Shown here piece after piece: positions 51,741 through 60,830 of a stretch of 64,000 nucleotides of DNA. This DNA comes from Luidia sarsii (lineage: Eukaryota > Echinodermata > Asteroidea > Paxillosida > Luidiidae), in assembly GCA_949987565.1 (NCBI GenBank), contig OX465109.1, forward strand, positions 9,710,627 to 9,774,626, read 5' to 3'. Within the stretch, counting starts at the first letter, position 1, and each line of letters starts with the position of its first letter. The notes beneath the pieces are model-generated. The model made no database searches. It had not been told where the DNA came from and worked only from the letters and a program-made list of their open reading frames with translations. The position numbers and the translations under genes were made by a program.

Positions 51741-52143
51741 GAGGCAAAGGCAGAAGCAGTCAGTGGCAGAGGTCTTTGAGGAAGTATTTGAGGAAGCATT
51801 TGAATGATCTGACCTCATAAATACATACCAATTGTGATAAGCCATCTATATCGACATTGCAACAATTCCAATGAACCGTACTGCAGTGATATGTGCAAGA
51901 AAGGCAAACACTCATTGAACTAACACATTCTCACCGACTCAAAATTACCTTCACAGTATTTCCTATTATATTAGCTTCAAGATCATGTCAGTACTTATTA
52001 GGAGTGTGTTTTTCACTTCAACTGAATCAATCTAGGCAAGTAATTACCGGATGGCTTATAGCCCTGTCTGATCCACTCCATGAAGCCCAGGGGTCTCAAA
52101 CTAGGTTCATCAGCTCATCACTGCTCAAGTTCCTGTTGTGAAG

Positions 52144-52211
52144 TCAGTCAGGGTCAATGTCGGGTAGATTCACCACCTTCATCGGGCATTTGCTGGTTCC
52201 AACATTGTCTC
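52144..52211 (-). CDS. Candidate single-copy terminal exon, putative founder of the array core
   Basis: Minus strand: TTGACTTTCCTGTGCTCAG acceptor, then GA and 21 codons (DNVGTSKCPMKVVNLPDIDP, then Asp) and TGA; entry phase 1. Length, phase, acceptor and stop position equal those of the array copies while about a quarter of bases differ, with no indel. The frame upstream of the acceptor is also open to 52,422 but is CT-rich low complexity on this strand, as expected of a polypyrimidine tract. A donor compatible in phase exists at 62,365 (see that entry). I do not recognise the peptide. It could equally be a chance frame in an old repeat: most differences from the array form change the amino acid. 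Confidence 0.4.
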
Positions 52212-52280
52212 CTGAGCACAGGAAAGTCAAACACAATACAGCGTCATGATGAAGGTAGAGGTAAGGTAAAAGGAGAGGCA

Positions 52281-52366
52281 GACTCCAACTCCTCTGTCTC
52301 CTCAACTTTGCCTCCTCTCTCACCTCCTCCACCTCCACCTCCTCCTTTGCTACCTCCACCTCGTTT
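52281..52366. repeat. CTC-rich pyrimidine tract, strand-asymmetry switch
   Basis: Immediately right of the last diverged array copy the plus strand turns from purine-rich to CTCCTCCACCTCCACC. It is the mirror of the bias that holds over the preceding 52 kb and marks the end of array-related DNA. Confidence 0.75.
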
Positions 52367-53029
52367 TTCACCAGACAGCATAAGAAATGATACAAAGAGA
52401 AAAACAAATCAACACATATCATTAAAACACAATGATGGAGAGTTGGAAAGTGAAAATATCAAAATACAGTGCTTTCTCAGTCGTTGGGAGAAAAAAAAGG
52501 ATTCAAAGTTGGAGTGAAGTTACAGCAGTCTAGCAGAAGGAATTCTGGGGAAGTGACTATCTCAACTCAGGAGGAACATGATGCACCAGATGCATGTAGG
52601 TTGGGAAATTGCAGCACTGCCAGAGAGGGTAGCATTGGGTTGTTCACCCAGGTGTGCCACTGGTGAGTGCGCCATGAGAGAGCCAGCAGCCAGGCTAGTG
52701 CCAAGGGTACAGATCCCATAGGGGAGCTGAGTGAGGGAAATTAAGGATGGGATAGGGTGAGCAGCCCATGGTATGTACTTGTGTGACCACTTCTGACAAG
52801 ATCTGGAAGACTGTATGCCAGGTTATCACCCATGAAGACAGCTCGAATCTTGGGAACTGCACCATGTCGGTAAATCTGTTTGAGCTCACAGACAGCTCAT
52901 GAAAAGCACTGATCCATGTTGGATGGTGACATCTGTTTTCTGCCAATTGACAGTATGAATCCTGAGTGAATCCTGAGCTCCACAATGGAACGGCGCAAGC
53001 ACATCTAACCCCCAGAAAAGTGATAAGGA
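52367..53029. other. No supported feature
   Basis: Unique-looking AT-moderate sequence. A 193-codon minus-strand frame (52,695-53,276) crosses into the diverged repeat that follows, has no recognisable motif and is not called. Confidence 0.6.
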
Positions 53030-53650
53030 TTAGAGAGGACAAATATAGGGAATATTTGCAAGAACCTTTGCTGGACCCTGAAACAAGAATAAAATCCTCA
53101 TCACAGGACAGCTGACAAAGGTGGGGGTCACAAAAAGCCAGGCAGAAACCAAGGAAAAATTTTCCTATAAAGGAATTGATTTTAAGAGAAGATGAAGAGG
53201 TAAACATATTGGAATGTAGGTCTGACTCAAGAAAAGTAATGAAAAAGTAAGAGAAATATATAGGGAAGACTAGCAAGAAACTTTGTAATCGCGAAGAAAG
53301 GATTTAAACCTCTTCACATGACTAGTGGCAGCGGCGGGAGTCAAGTTGAAAAAAAAATTGAAAGGAATGAACTGAGAAGGTTTTGCCCTACTGAACATGT
53401 AAATTACACCAAATCTGAGTCAGAGTAATGGAAACAGAGTTGAAGAGAAAAAATTAAGGAGATCTTTAATAGTTCTGAAGTCATGTCTGATAATGATTCA
53501 AGATTCGAAATGAGGAACAGAGAGGAAAAATATAATTAATCTTAAAATCTGGCAGGAACCTTTAAGCTTGATCCTCAAACAAGATCATCAGTGGCAAAGG
53601 TGGAGTCATGAGGTCAGGCAGGGAAAAAAGCTTTCCTTCCCCTAAAGATG
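53030..53650. repeat. Three diverged tandem copies of a ~220-270-bp repeat
   Basis: Copies start near 53,030, 53,245 and 53,515. Shared words are AGAGGANAAATATA, GCAAGAACCTTT / GCAAGAAACTTT / GCAGGAACCTTT, AACAAGAT(A)A, and GGCAAAGGTGGAGTCA / ACAAAGGTGGGGGTCA followed by AGGCAGG. Divergence is high, so this is an old duplication unrelated to the satellite array. Confidence 0.65.
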
Positions 53651-54262
53651 CCAGACAAGGCAAACAAAAAGGTCTGCCTTGAGACAAGAATAAGGACAGG
53701 AATCAGAAACAGCAGCAGTAGTCTCAGCGAATTGAGGGCAGTAAGAGAGGAAAAAACTGAAGCAACAAGGTTGGCCCAGACTCGTTCCCGTCCCACTTGC
53801 TGTGAGATTTTATCATTTTTTTCTGGGAAGGTGAGTTGTGTACTTTGTAGCAGACAGCGTATCCAGGATTGTTCTTGGACAGGTGTAAGACAGAAGAGTT
53901 TAAGCCAAACAATTGGCAAGAATTGAACGGACAGACTTGGCTGCCAAGAGTGGGCGAACAAAATGCAGTCACTGCTTGAACTATTTCTTGAAGGAAAGAT
54001 GAAAACACCAGGCCTAGAAAAGACCCTGCCCAGCCCCTTGGAGTGATTTGTTCGAGAGGTTTTGCTCTGACTTTCAGAGACCAAATACAGGCAGACTGCT
54101 TTTGTCCTTAGCCTCATTTTTGGAAAGAGGAAAAAAGAGTTCTGATATCAGCCTATGCCTCTTCATTGTGGTATTCATCCTCAAGAGCATCACTGTCTCT
54201 GGTTTGCTCTTAAAGTGATAATAATCGATTTGGAAAATAAACCAAGTTAAATGCTCCCCCAG
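53651..54262. other. No supported feature
   Basis: A 167-codon minus-strand frame (53,614-54,117) is the longest frame here. It lacks recognisable domains, has a skewed Ser/Phe/Leu composition and overlaps the preceding repeat; I treat it as chance. Confidence 0.55.
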
Positions 54263-54299
54263 CCCCCCCCCAAAAAAAAAAAAAAAAAAAAAAAAAAAA
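54263..54299. repeat. C9-A28 homopolymer tract
   Basis: Nine C then twenty-eight A. The A-run could be a retroposon tail, but no target duplication or retroposon body was seen to its left. Length is likely uncertain in the assembly. Confidence 0.9.
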
Positions 54300-54340
54300 T
54301 TAAAAAAATTTAAAAAACAGTTACTGAAATCATTGAAATA

Positions 54341-54813
54341 TTGGGTGGTAGCACTTTATGAGACAAAGGTTAGTGCACATTTATATTCAAAGCAGCCCAT
54401 TGCAACAGGAGTGTCACTTCTGACAGACATGGTACGCTATAAGTCCACATTAAACTAAAGGATGAAAATTGAGGCATGAACTTCTGTAGTCACAACTGCT
54501 TCCTTAGATACACTTAACACTATGAACATCTAAACAGTGAAAAATGGGTGAAAATGTCATTTCGCTGTGAAACTAAAAAGTAACTGTGATTTCACGGCGC
54601 ATTTTACAGCGAATTCACCATGAAAAAAACCCCGCCTCTCTGACCTGATAAGGACACTTCAGGTCACTAAAGAAACCACTATGAATTTTCTTTTCACAGC
54701 TAAATGCCATTATCACCCCGTGTTCATGGTTGAGATGTTCATAGTGTAAGCAGCTGTAGCTACATGTATGAAAGCTCATGTCTCATTTTTTATTGTTGTG
54801 TGCTACCACCCAG
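54341..54813. mobile_element. 473-bp MITE-like element with 14-bp TIRs and TA target site
   Basis: Ends are TTGGGTGGTAGCAC and GTGCTACCACCCAG, inverted with one mismatch, each abutted by TA (54,339-54,340 and 54,814-54,815). Inside, the arms continue as an imperfect inverted repeat: TGAGACA near both ends and CACTATGAACATCT (54,519) against AGATGTTCATAGTG (54,734). No transposase frame. TA duplication fits Tc1/mariner-type mobilisation of a non-autonomous element; family not assigned. Confidence 0.75.
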
Positions 54814-55001
54814 TATTTTTATGGTTCCTGAAAATTAACATACAGTAGTTATATACCTAATTGCAAACATTGAATAAATATTGTCTTGTTTTCAATATGT
54901 AGCATTTTGCAAGTAACTTTTGGTCAAAGACCAAATCACTCCCCATTGGATATTTCAGGCAATTGGGGATAAGATTACATTTTCAGTAGGGTTTCTCCAT
55001 A

Positions 55002-55123
55002 GGCCGTGCAAAGTTGACATTTAATCGAGAAATAGAGATTTCAAAATTAACATTGAACAAAATAGATATCACTATTTCTAATAGAGAAGTCTATTCGGGT
55101 TTACATGCCAACTTTGCAGGCCA
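55002..55123. repeat. Imperfect 122-bp inverted repeat
   Basis: GGCCGTGCAAAGTTGACAT (55,002-55,020) pairs with ATGCCAACTTTGCAGGCC (55,105-55,122); inner parts with CGAGAAATAGAG and CTATTTCTAATAGAG also pair loosely. Probably an old small foldback element. Confidence 0.55.
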
Positions 55124-55727
55124 TACATGCAGCTCCAACCAGTAGAATATAAGGGTTTTCGTGAAGATTGAGTTGGATGCAACAGAATGAATAGAACTCC
55201 AAATCAATCATGAAATAAAAGAAATTTAACATTTAACAGATTCACAACAGCATTGATGACATGTCATCTATCCTAGAATTCTCTAATGATTTTGTGGGAA
55301 AAGCAATAATATCAAGGGACGGAACTATCCCAGCAGCACACTGAACATTCAAACTTCTGGAATCATTTTTAAAATTTTGGATTTTTTTCCAGAAGCAAAT
55401 AAATAAGTAAAGAGGAAACCATCAAAACTGACCAGTCTATAACGAGAATTGTTCTTCTTAACACAAGGCAAGAATAATTGCGAGGGGCCTATCTTTTGAG
55501 TAGAAGGATCAGAGGAATTAGCTCTCTGTACATTGCACTGATTTGGGGTTTGTTGTTTTTTCATTCATATCATTACAGTCAGGCCCTCTTTATCTAACAG
55601 TGAGTATACATTTGTTTCACTTGGCAACAAACCCAACAAGTTTCTCTTCACTTTTCAATGACATGTGACGGCACAGCTTCCGCACATTCATGGTGGTGTG
55701 GAACAGTGTTGGGGGCTCAGTTTGTGG
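55124..55727. other. No supported feature
   Basis: AT-rich unique sequence. A 71-codon minus frame at 55,349-55,564 has no recognisable feature. Confidence 0.6.
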
Positions 55728-56725
55728 AGCGTCCTTTGCAGTACAGACTGAGCAGTGATTACACCTCCAGATAATTATGAAGTTGTTTTATTTGCACGCT
55801 GTTCATCAGACAGTGTGTATGCTCCAAATTCAAAGCCTTTTGCATTGCATGATGATCCCGTTTCCACAGACCAGACAGGAGCCTTTGTAAGGTAGACATG
55901 CATGTACTATGGGAAGGCCAGCCCTAGTCCCTGCATGGCCTCAGCTAACCAGCACTCATCTTCCTGCGATACAGGCAGAATAATGCTGATTTTGTTCTGA
56001 GGCGTGTACTATATATATGGGAAGGCCAGCCCTAGTCCCTTGACTGCATGGCCTCAGCTAACCAGCACTCATCTTCCTGCAATACAGGCAGACTAATGCT
56101 GATTTTGTTCAGAGGCACATATACTTTGGGAATGCCAGCCATAGTCCCTTGACTGCATGGCCTCAGCTAACCAGCACTCATCTTCCTGCAAGACAGGCAG
56201 ACTAATGCTGATTTTGTTCTGAGGCAAATACTATGGTAAGGTCAGCCCTAATCCCTTGACTGCATGGCCTCAGCTAACCAGCACTCATCTTCCTGCAAGA
56301 CAGGAAGACTAATGCAGATTTTGTTCTGAGGCAAATACTATGGGAAGGTCAGCCCTAATCCCTTGACTGCATGGCCTCAGCTAACCAGCACTCATCTTCC
56401 TGCAAGACAGGAAGACTAATGCAGATTTTGTTCTGAGGCAAATACTATGGGAAGGCCAGCCCTAGTCCCTTGACTGTATAACCAGCATCAATCTTCCCGC
56501 AATAATTTATGGGCAGAGCTGATTATGTATTGAGGGGAACAGTTTTGGGGACATCCTTTTCATACAGCCAGACCAGCGTTAACATCTTCAGATAATTATG
56601 AAGTTGTTTTCTATGTATACGCTGTCAGCTCCAGTCACTTGACTGCAAGATGTCAGCTCAAGGCTTTCTCAGAGCTAATTAATGCAGCGAGATGCTCATG
56701 ATTTTGTGAACCTTTGTAAGGTAAC
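55728..56725. repeat. Diverged duplication flanking a minisatellite
   Basis: CAGATAATTATGAAGTTGTTTT, an upstream GACCAG-type segment and a downstream CCTTTGTAAGGTA occur at 55,740-55,900 and again at 56,545-56,720. The 107-bp minisatellite lies between, so a two-copy duplication seems to have expanded in its middle. Confidence 0.6.
55911..56520. repeat. 107-bp minisatellite, about 5.7 copies
   Basis: Copies start at 55,911, 56,019, 56,128, 56,235, 56,342 and 56,449. The unit begins GGGAAGGCCAGCCCTAGTCCC and includes GCCTCAGCTAACCAGCACTC and TGATTTTGTTCTGAGGC. Copies 4-6 share GAAGACTAATGCAG and AAATACTATG, so they were duplicated last. The final copy is partial. Confidence 0.93.
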
Positions 56726-57401
56726 ACTTTCTAGAACAATCTTTCACTCATCACTGACATGCATACTCCCCTGGGACATGTGGTATTAGTTACTATCACT
56801 GAGAGTGTTGCCATCATCTAAGTGCACATCCAAGTGCAGAGAAACTTGTAGCAGTATGAATAGTTTATAATGAAATAAACCTCATCCACTTTTCGGGGTG
56901 ATAATTTGGGTTACACCATTAATACAAATTTTAGCATGTCCCTGTGATTCATCAATGGATTTGTTTGGTCTTTAGTTGGCACTGCCGTTCATGATAGTGT
57001 GTAGGGCCTGGCATTTTTTATCCTGGAAAAATCTTACGCAAAGGTAACTGGTCTGTTTTGATTTTTCATGTTTCTTCCTTTGAGATTCAAGGTTGGCACT
57101 GCTGGTACTTAAAAAAAAATTAATTAGAAATTCAGCTAACACAAGACTAATGTTAAACAAGACATGGCCAACTTCCTTTTTCCTTCCTTCCTTTAACCCA
57201 TATCCGGAAAGTTACCTACTAAGTACTAGTATGTCACATACAGAACATGTGGTTGGCTGTATGGTCGCAAACTTTGAACCTACCCTGCATTGACTCTATT
57301 GTTTGAAATACATATGCACATATACAACCCACTGTCACATGCGCAGCAGTGCTGTAGTGTCTTGGCATCGCAATCACCTGCAGCCGATTTCACGAAACTT
57401 C
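56726..57401. other. No supported feature
   Basis: Unique AT-rich sequence with a CTTCCTTCC run at 57,170-57,192; frames are short and featureless. Confidence 0.6.
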
Positions 57402-57533
57402 AAATGTTGCGTACGCAACATTTTGTTGCGTAACTTACGCAACATTTTTCCTGCCTTTTCTAAATAGTGCACAAAAGAGCCATTGTGGCGCAAGACTTAC
57501 GCAACATTTGTACGTTGCGTAACTTACGCAACT
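57402..57533. repeat. Cluster of GTTGCGTAA palindromes
   Basis: A perfect 22-bp palindrome centred on GCGTACGC occupies 57,402-57,423. GTTGCGTAA-C-TTACGCAAC follows at 57,425-57,443, and the same two-arm motif recurs at 57,497-57,532 (TTACGCAAC ... GTTGCGTAACTTACGCAAC). Such repeated palindromes are typical of foldback/MITE ends or of clustered binding sites. Confidence 0.85.
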
Positions 57534-57666
57534 TTTCTTGAAAACTGTTGCAGGCCTCTTTTGTTTATAACTTGTGTCGCGTTTACACTCAATCCCGATC
57601 GCCCTCCAATCCCCATTTTCACCGGAAAGAAGGTCATGGAGTTTGCGCAATAGCCACCATTGGGTC

Positions 57667-57934
57667 AATGGACCTTTCCCATGAAATATGCAAATAAGAG
57701 CTGGCGCATGCGCTTTACTAAATTGGTGGGCAAACGAGTGCGCGTTGCGTGCAGGTTTCGAAATATGCGCGCAGGAGACGCTGAATAGCCAATGACCGCA
57801 CGCCAAACTGTTAGTGAGAAGGAACGCGCGCACTCCCGTGGAAAACTATGATTGGTTGGCAGCCCGCTTGCCCACCAATTTAGTTAAGCGCATGCGCTAG
57901 GTCTAATTTGCATATTTCATGGGAAAGGTCCATT
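57667..57934. mobile_element. Nested 268-bp foldback element with ~68-bp arms
   Basis: AATGGACCTTTCCCATGAAA at 57,667 is mirrored at 57,915-57,934, and the arms continue through ATGCAAAT, GCGCATGCGC and TTACTAAATTGGTGGGCAA with only a few mismatches. Each arm contains an ATGCAAAT octamer; the loop has CCAAT (57,790) and ATTGG (57,852) boxes in opposite orientations and is CpG-rich. No protein is encoded. Confidence 0.8.
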
Positions 57935-58345
57935 TTTTCGTGCACTTCGGAAGCACGCGTACTGCATGCAACGCATAGATACATGTACTGTACTGCGTAC
58001 GTCCTTTTCGTTGACGTTGGAAAGTTTTGAACTCTAAATCTGTCCATACCCGACCGGTCACCCGTCCACGACCATCGTCAACTCCAATGGACGCCGTGGC
58101 TATCAATGTTACGACGAGATTGGAATGGGCGAATTCCAAAAACTGTCCGCGATAAGGCGACGCAAGAACGAGAGAACGAGCATGGAATGAGCAACGATTA
58201 TGCCTATATAATGAGTAATGTGCAGATGCGTCCTGTACTGTGGGAGCGTCTCTCCAATAAACAATATTATCGCGGGCTTTTGGGCTTCCCATTATTCACT
58301 ACCGGATGTCACCGTGTCACATTGCGGATTTCAATCCTCCCCTTA

Positions 58346-58539
58346 CGTTTACACTCAACAATTGAATCCGGCAATTGCGGGATTCAATCCTTCCCGAAAG
58401 GGGAATTTGAAAAGGAGGATTCCATTTGGGCAGAGGCTCAATCCGCCTCGCGTATACACTTGCGGTAAAGCAGGAGTCAATCCTCCTTGCAGGATTCAAT
58501 TGCCCTCGAATCGCCCTTGCTGGATTGAGTGTAAACGCG
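58346..58539. repeat. 194-bp imperfect hairpin sharing the outer TIR
   Basis: CGTTTACACTCAA at 58,346 faces TTGAGTGTAAACG at 58,526; inner GATTCAATCC / GGATTCAATTG words also pair. It may be a short MITE of the same family as the 57,578 end. Confidence 0.6.
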
Positions 58540-58547
58540 GTCTAAAA

Positions 58548-58568
58548 ATAGTAGTAGTAGTAGTAGTA
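58548..58568. repeat. (GTA)n microsatellite at the LINE 3' end
   Basis: Seven trinucleotides directly next to the right end of the TIR element; best read as the LINE's terminal simple repeat. Confidence 0.8.
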
Positions 58569-59070
58569 CTTAGTGGGTTTAATGGCACTTCCGGCAGACT
58601 ACGTGCCCTTTGTGCCATCAACAGTAGAGTGGCATGACAATGGGGAATGCAGTGAGGGGTGGGGAGGGGTGCCAGCTATCCTCGGACCATGCTGCGCCAC
58701 TAGTGTCCCGAGAGGTCGAGCCGTGTACCTTGCAATTTAAGAGCCCGGGCTCCGCCGGCTGGTTTGCAGGCTCGCAACACCTCTCGGGTGATGGCGTGTG
58801 ACACAGTGATCCGCCAATCACCAGTAGTCCCTCCCCCTAAATATAATGGTTAAAACTAAAGCAGCAGCACTGAATAATCGGAGGAGCATATCATTGAAGT
58901 CTATAATTTGCAATTTTGTATGAATTTGATGATCTCGTAATGGTGTTCTTTGGATCTTAAGAGTTAGGTTAGTGAAGTAGCTGGGGTTAGTTTGAGGTTT
59001 CTAAGGAGGGTTTTGGGTTGTTGATTATATTTGGGACAAGTGAGTAGGAGGTGGTTGATATTGTTGTAGC
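58548..59070 (-). pseudogene. 5'-truncated LINE: C-terminus of reverse transcriptase ORF and 3' UTR
   Basis: Minus strand from 59,070: frame SYNNINHLLLTCPKYNQQPK then TLLRNLKLTPATSLT, a stop at 58,964-58,966, then LLRSKEHHYEII...NCKL and TAG at 58,901-58,903. HLLLxCPKY followed by a Leu-rich helix is the usual end of non-LTR retrotransposon polyproteins (His-Cys knuckle region). Below the stop about 350 bp of 3' UTR end in CCACTAAGTACTACTACTACTA, a simple-repeat tail as many LINEs have. Clade not assignable from so little. Confidence 0.7.
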
Positions 59071-59686
59071 TCTTTTAAAATTCCAATTTCTGTATACAAG
59101 TACCTTGTGTATACAAGAATTCTGGACTGATGTTGTACCAAAATTATTTAGCCAGATGCATCATTTCAAACAAAACAAATCTCGCCATTCAGAAGCTTAC
59201 ATCAAGCCAACAGTTCTATGGTAAATGCCACCACACAAAGTATTGTGGCCAAGCCCAAAAGACTGAAATGAATTGTTGACACTTGCCTTGACTACTCCTC
59301 ATCAAATAGGCGCATTAAGGCCAACCTACCACTATAGGTGGGGCTGGTCCGCACTTCCTATTCAGATCAAGCACGCTTAAGTGTCAAGTACAGGATACTC
59401 AATTTTACATTCACCAGTTACAATATGGTCTCCATTTGGCAGTGTGACAAATTTTCCATTATTTTCCACTCATTGACATTATATTACAAATAACACAGTT
59501 ACATGTATCAGGATTTTAACAAGAGAGTTGCTTGACTGCTTCAGAATGGCGAACGAATAGGAGAGATACTAAAACATTTCAATAAACAACAGGAATTTGG
59601 CACATCATTAAGTTGAAGGAATACCACAATGAAGAAGATTTTGTTTAGATAAGATTTGAAGGTTTGCATGGTGGAAATACTTAGCA
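59071..59686. other. No supported feature
   Basis: AT-rich unique sequence without long frames or clear repeats. Confidence 0.6.
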
Positions 59687-59823
59687 GAAGGTTTGCAGTG
59701 ACACCATGCAACAACACATCTCTTTTGAGATGGAGTGTAGCACTGAAAAAAAATTACTGGCTTGTTTCAGAGTCACTGTCTCAAAAAAGACGTGATATAC
59801 ATGTAGTGTCACTGCAAACCTTC
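59687..59823. repeat. 18-bp perfect inverted repeat, 137 bp overall
   Basis: GAAGGTTTGCAGTGACAC at 59,687-59,704 is the exact inverse of 59,806-59,823. Part of the left arm (GAAGGTTTGCA) also occurs directly at 59,657. Probably a small MITE; no target duplication identified. Confidence 0.7.
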
Positions 59824-59870
59824 CACTTAAACAGTTAAAGAGCTTGTTTTAACCACAACTTCTAGGAGTA

Positions 59871-59908
59871 TTCTCTGTTCTAGATGCCCAGCAATCTAGA
59901 ACAGAGAA
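59871..59908. repeat. Perfect 15-bp hairpin with 8-nt loop
   Basis: TTCTCTGTTCTAGAT, loop GCCCAGCA, ATCTAGAACAGAGAA. An isolated, error-free stem in otherwise unstructured sequence. Could be a structured RNA, a foldback remnant or chance; no flanking context favours a specific role. Confidence 0.8.
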
Positions 59909-60059
59909 ATATATACAAGGATGATTGAATTTGACTGCACAGTACTTTGGCTGATCAGCAGCTGTGCGTAAATACCAGAGTCCCGACATACTGAAATCAG
60001 ATGAAGAAGGCAATGCATGTCTGCACAGACCTGAACATCTCATCCTGAAAACATGGCAA

Positions 60060-60830
60060 AAACCTATCCACAGAAAAAAACCACCAGGGCTGGGTTAGTC
60101 TAGGCCTGGAAGAAGAAGAAAAGAAGGTTTTTGCACCAAAGAAGCCATGTACAGAGCAAGGAGGCTTTTTGGAAAGAAGAATAGAGAAATGAATAAGACA
60201 GAGACAGGAATGAGTGAGACATTGAAGAATTTGTTTGCCAATATCTTGAACGTCCATGTACGAAGGAAAAGAATTAAGAAGTTTTTTACTGAAATCTGTT
60301 GTTCTCATGGTGATTGGACCCCCCTTGTCATTGACGTACATTGTAAGATGAGCAGTCCCCATGGTGCTTTGTATATTGGTCTCAAACATCCTGCTAGTGT
60401 GCATAAAAGTCTGTGATTTTTGATAGAAAGTTATCACAGACAAATATAGCACAGTGGATGGCAGAGTTATCAAGAGCTGTGTTACACTAGGCCAGGAAGA
60501 AGAGAGAAAGAAAACAAACCAGGACTTTCTTGCCCCAAGGAAGCTGGGAAAAAAAATCAAGGGTTACATTCTGAAAGAAGTTCTACAGGAACTCAGAGGA
60601 AAAATGGTGTAAGCACCTTGAAAGTCGGAAAGAAATGAAGTAAGAAGAATATTACTAAAATCACTTTGATTGGACAAACAGTTTCATTGGCATGAGTTCA
60701 CTGGTCCATTTGCTACTTTATATAATTGTTTTGGTTGTACTGTATGAGTTACTGTATTGGTTTTAACTAGACACTCATCACAGACAAATACATGTATAGC
60801 GTAGTATAGATGTAGGTGGAGTTGTAGACA
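60060..60830. repeat. Diverged ~370-bp tandem duplication
   Basis: Shared in order: GTCTAGGCCTGGAAGAAGA / ACACTAGGCCAGGAAGAAGA, TGCACCAAAGAAGCC / TGCCCCAAGGAAGCT, AAGAAGTTTTTTACTGAAATC / AAGAATATTACTAAAATC, TGATTGGAC in both, and ATCACAGACAAATA(TAGC / CATGTATAGC) in both. A 187-codon minus frame across copy one (59,997-60,560) is not conserved in copy two, so it is not called. Confidence 0.65.

Larger units (their letters stand above)
51207..52280. repeat. ~612-bp diverged tandem duplication related to array units
   Basis: Unit 1 (51,207-51,816) and unit 2 (51,817 to about 52,280) align along their length: GCATACCAATGGTCATAAGCC / ACATACCAATTGTGATAAGCC, CCAATGAACCGTACTGCAGTG in both, GGCAAGTAATTACC in both, then a diverged array core. 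Compared with array units, each has an extra ~300 bp between GCATACCA and TTTGTCTGCTCATCACTGC, the same point at which left-zone units carry the PLE. Confidence 0.85.
57578..58539. mobile_element. Possible 962-bp TIR element
   Basis: CGCGTTTACACTCAATCC at 57,578-57,595 is the exact inverse of 58,522-58,539. The interior is GC-rich with scattered GATTCAATCC words and contains a nested foldback element. No transposase is visible. A further TIR-like word at 58,346 means the outer pair could instead be two separate elements of one family. Confidence 0.55.

Noticed and set aside
52695..54117. 193- and 167-codon minus-strand frames as genes
   Set aside because: Both overlap a diverged tandem repeat, show no motif and are not kept in the other repeat copies.
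59997..60560. 187-codon minus-strand frame as an exon
   Set aside because: The duplicated partner segment at 60.45-60.8 kb does not keep the frame, with several stops.
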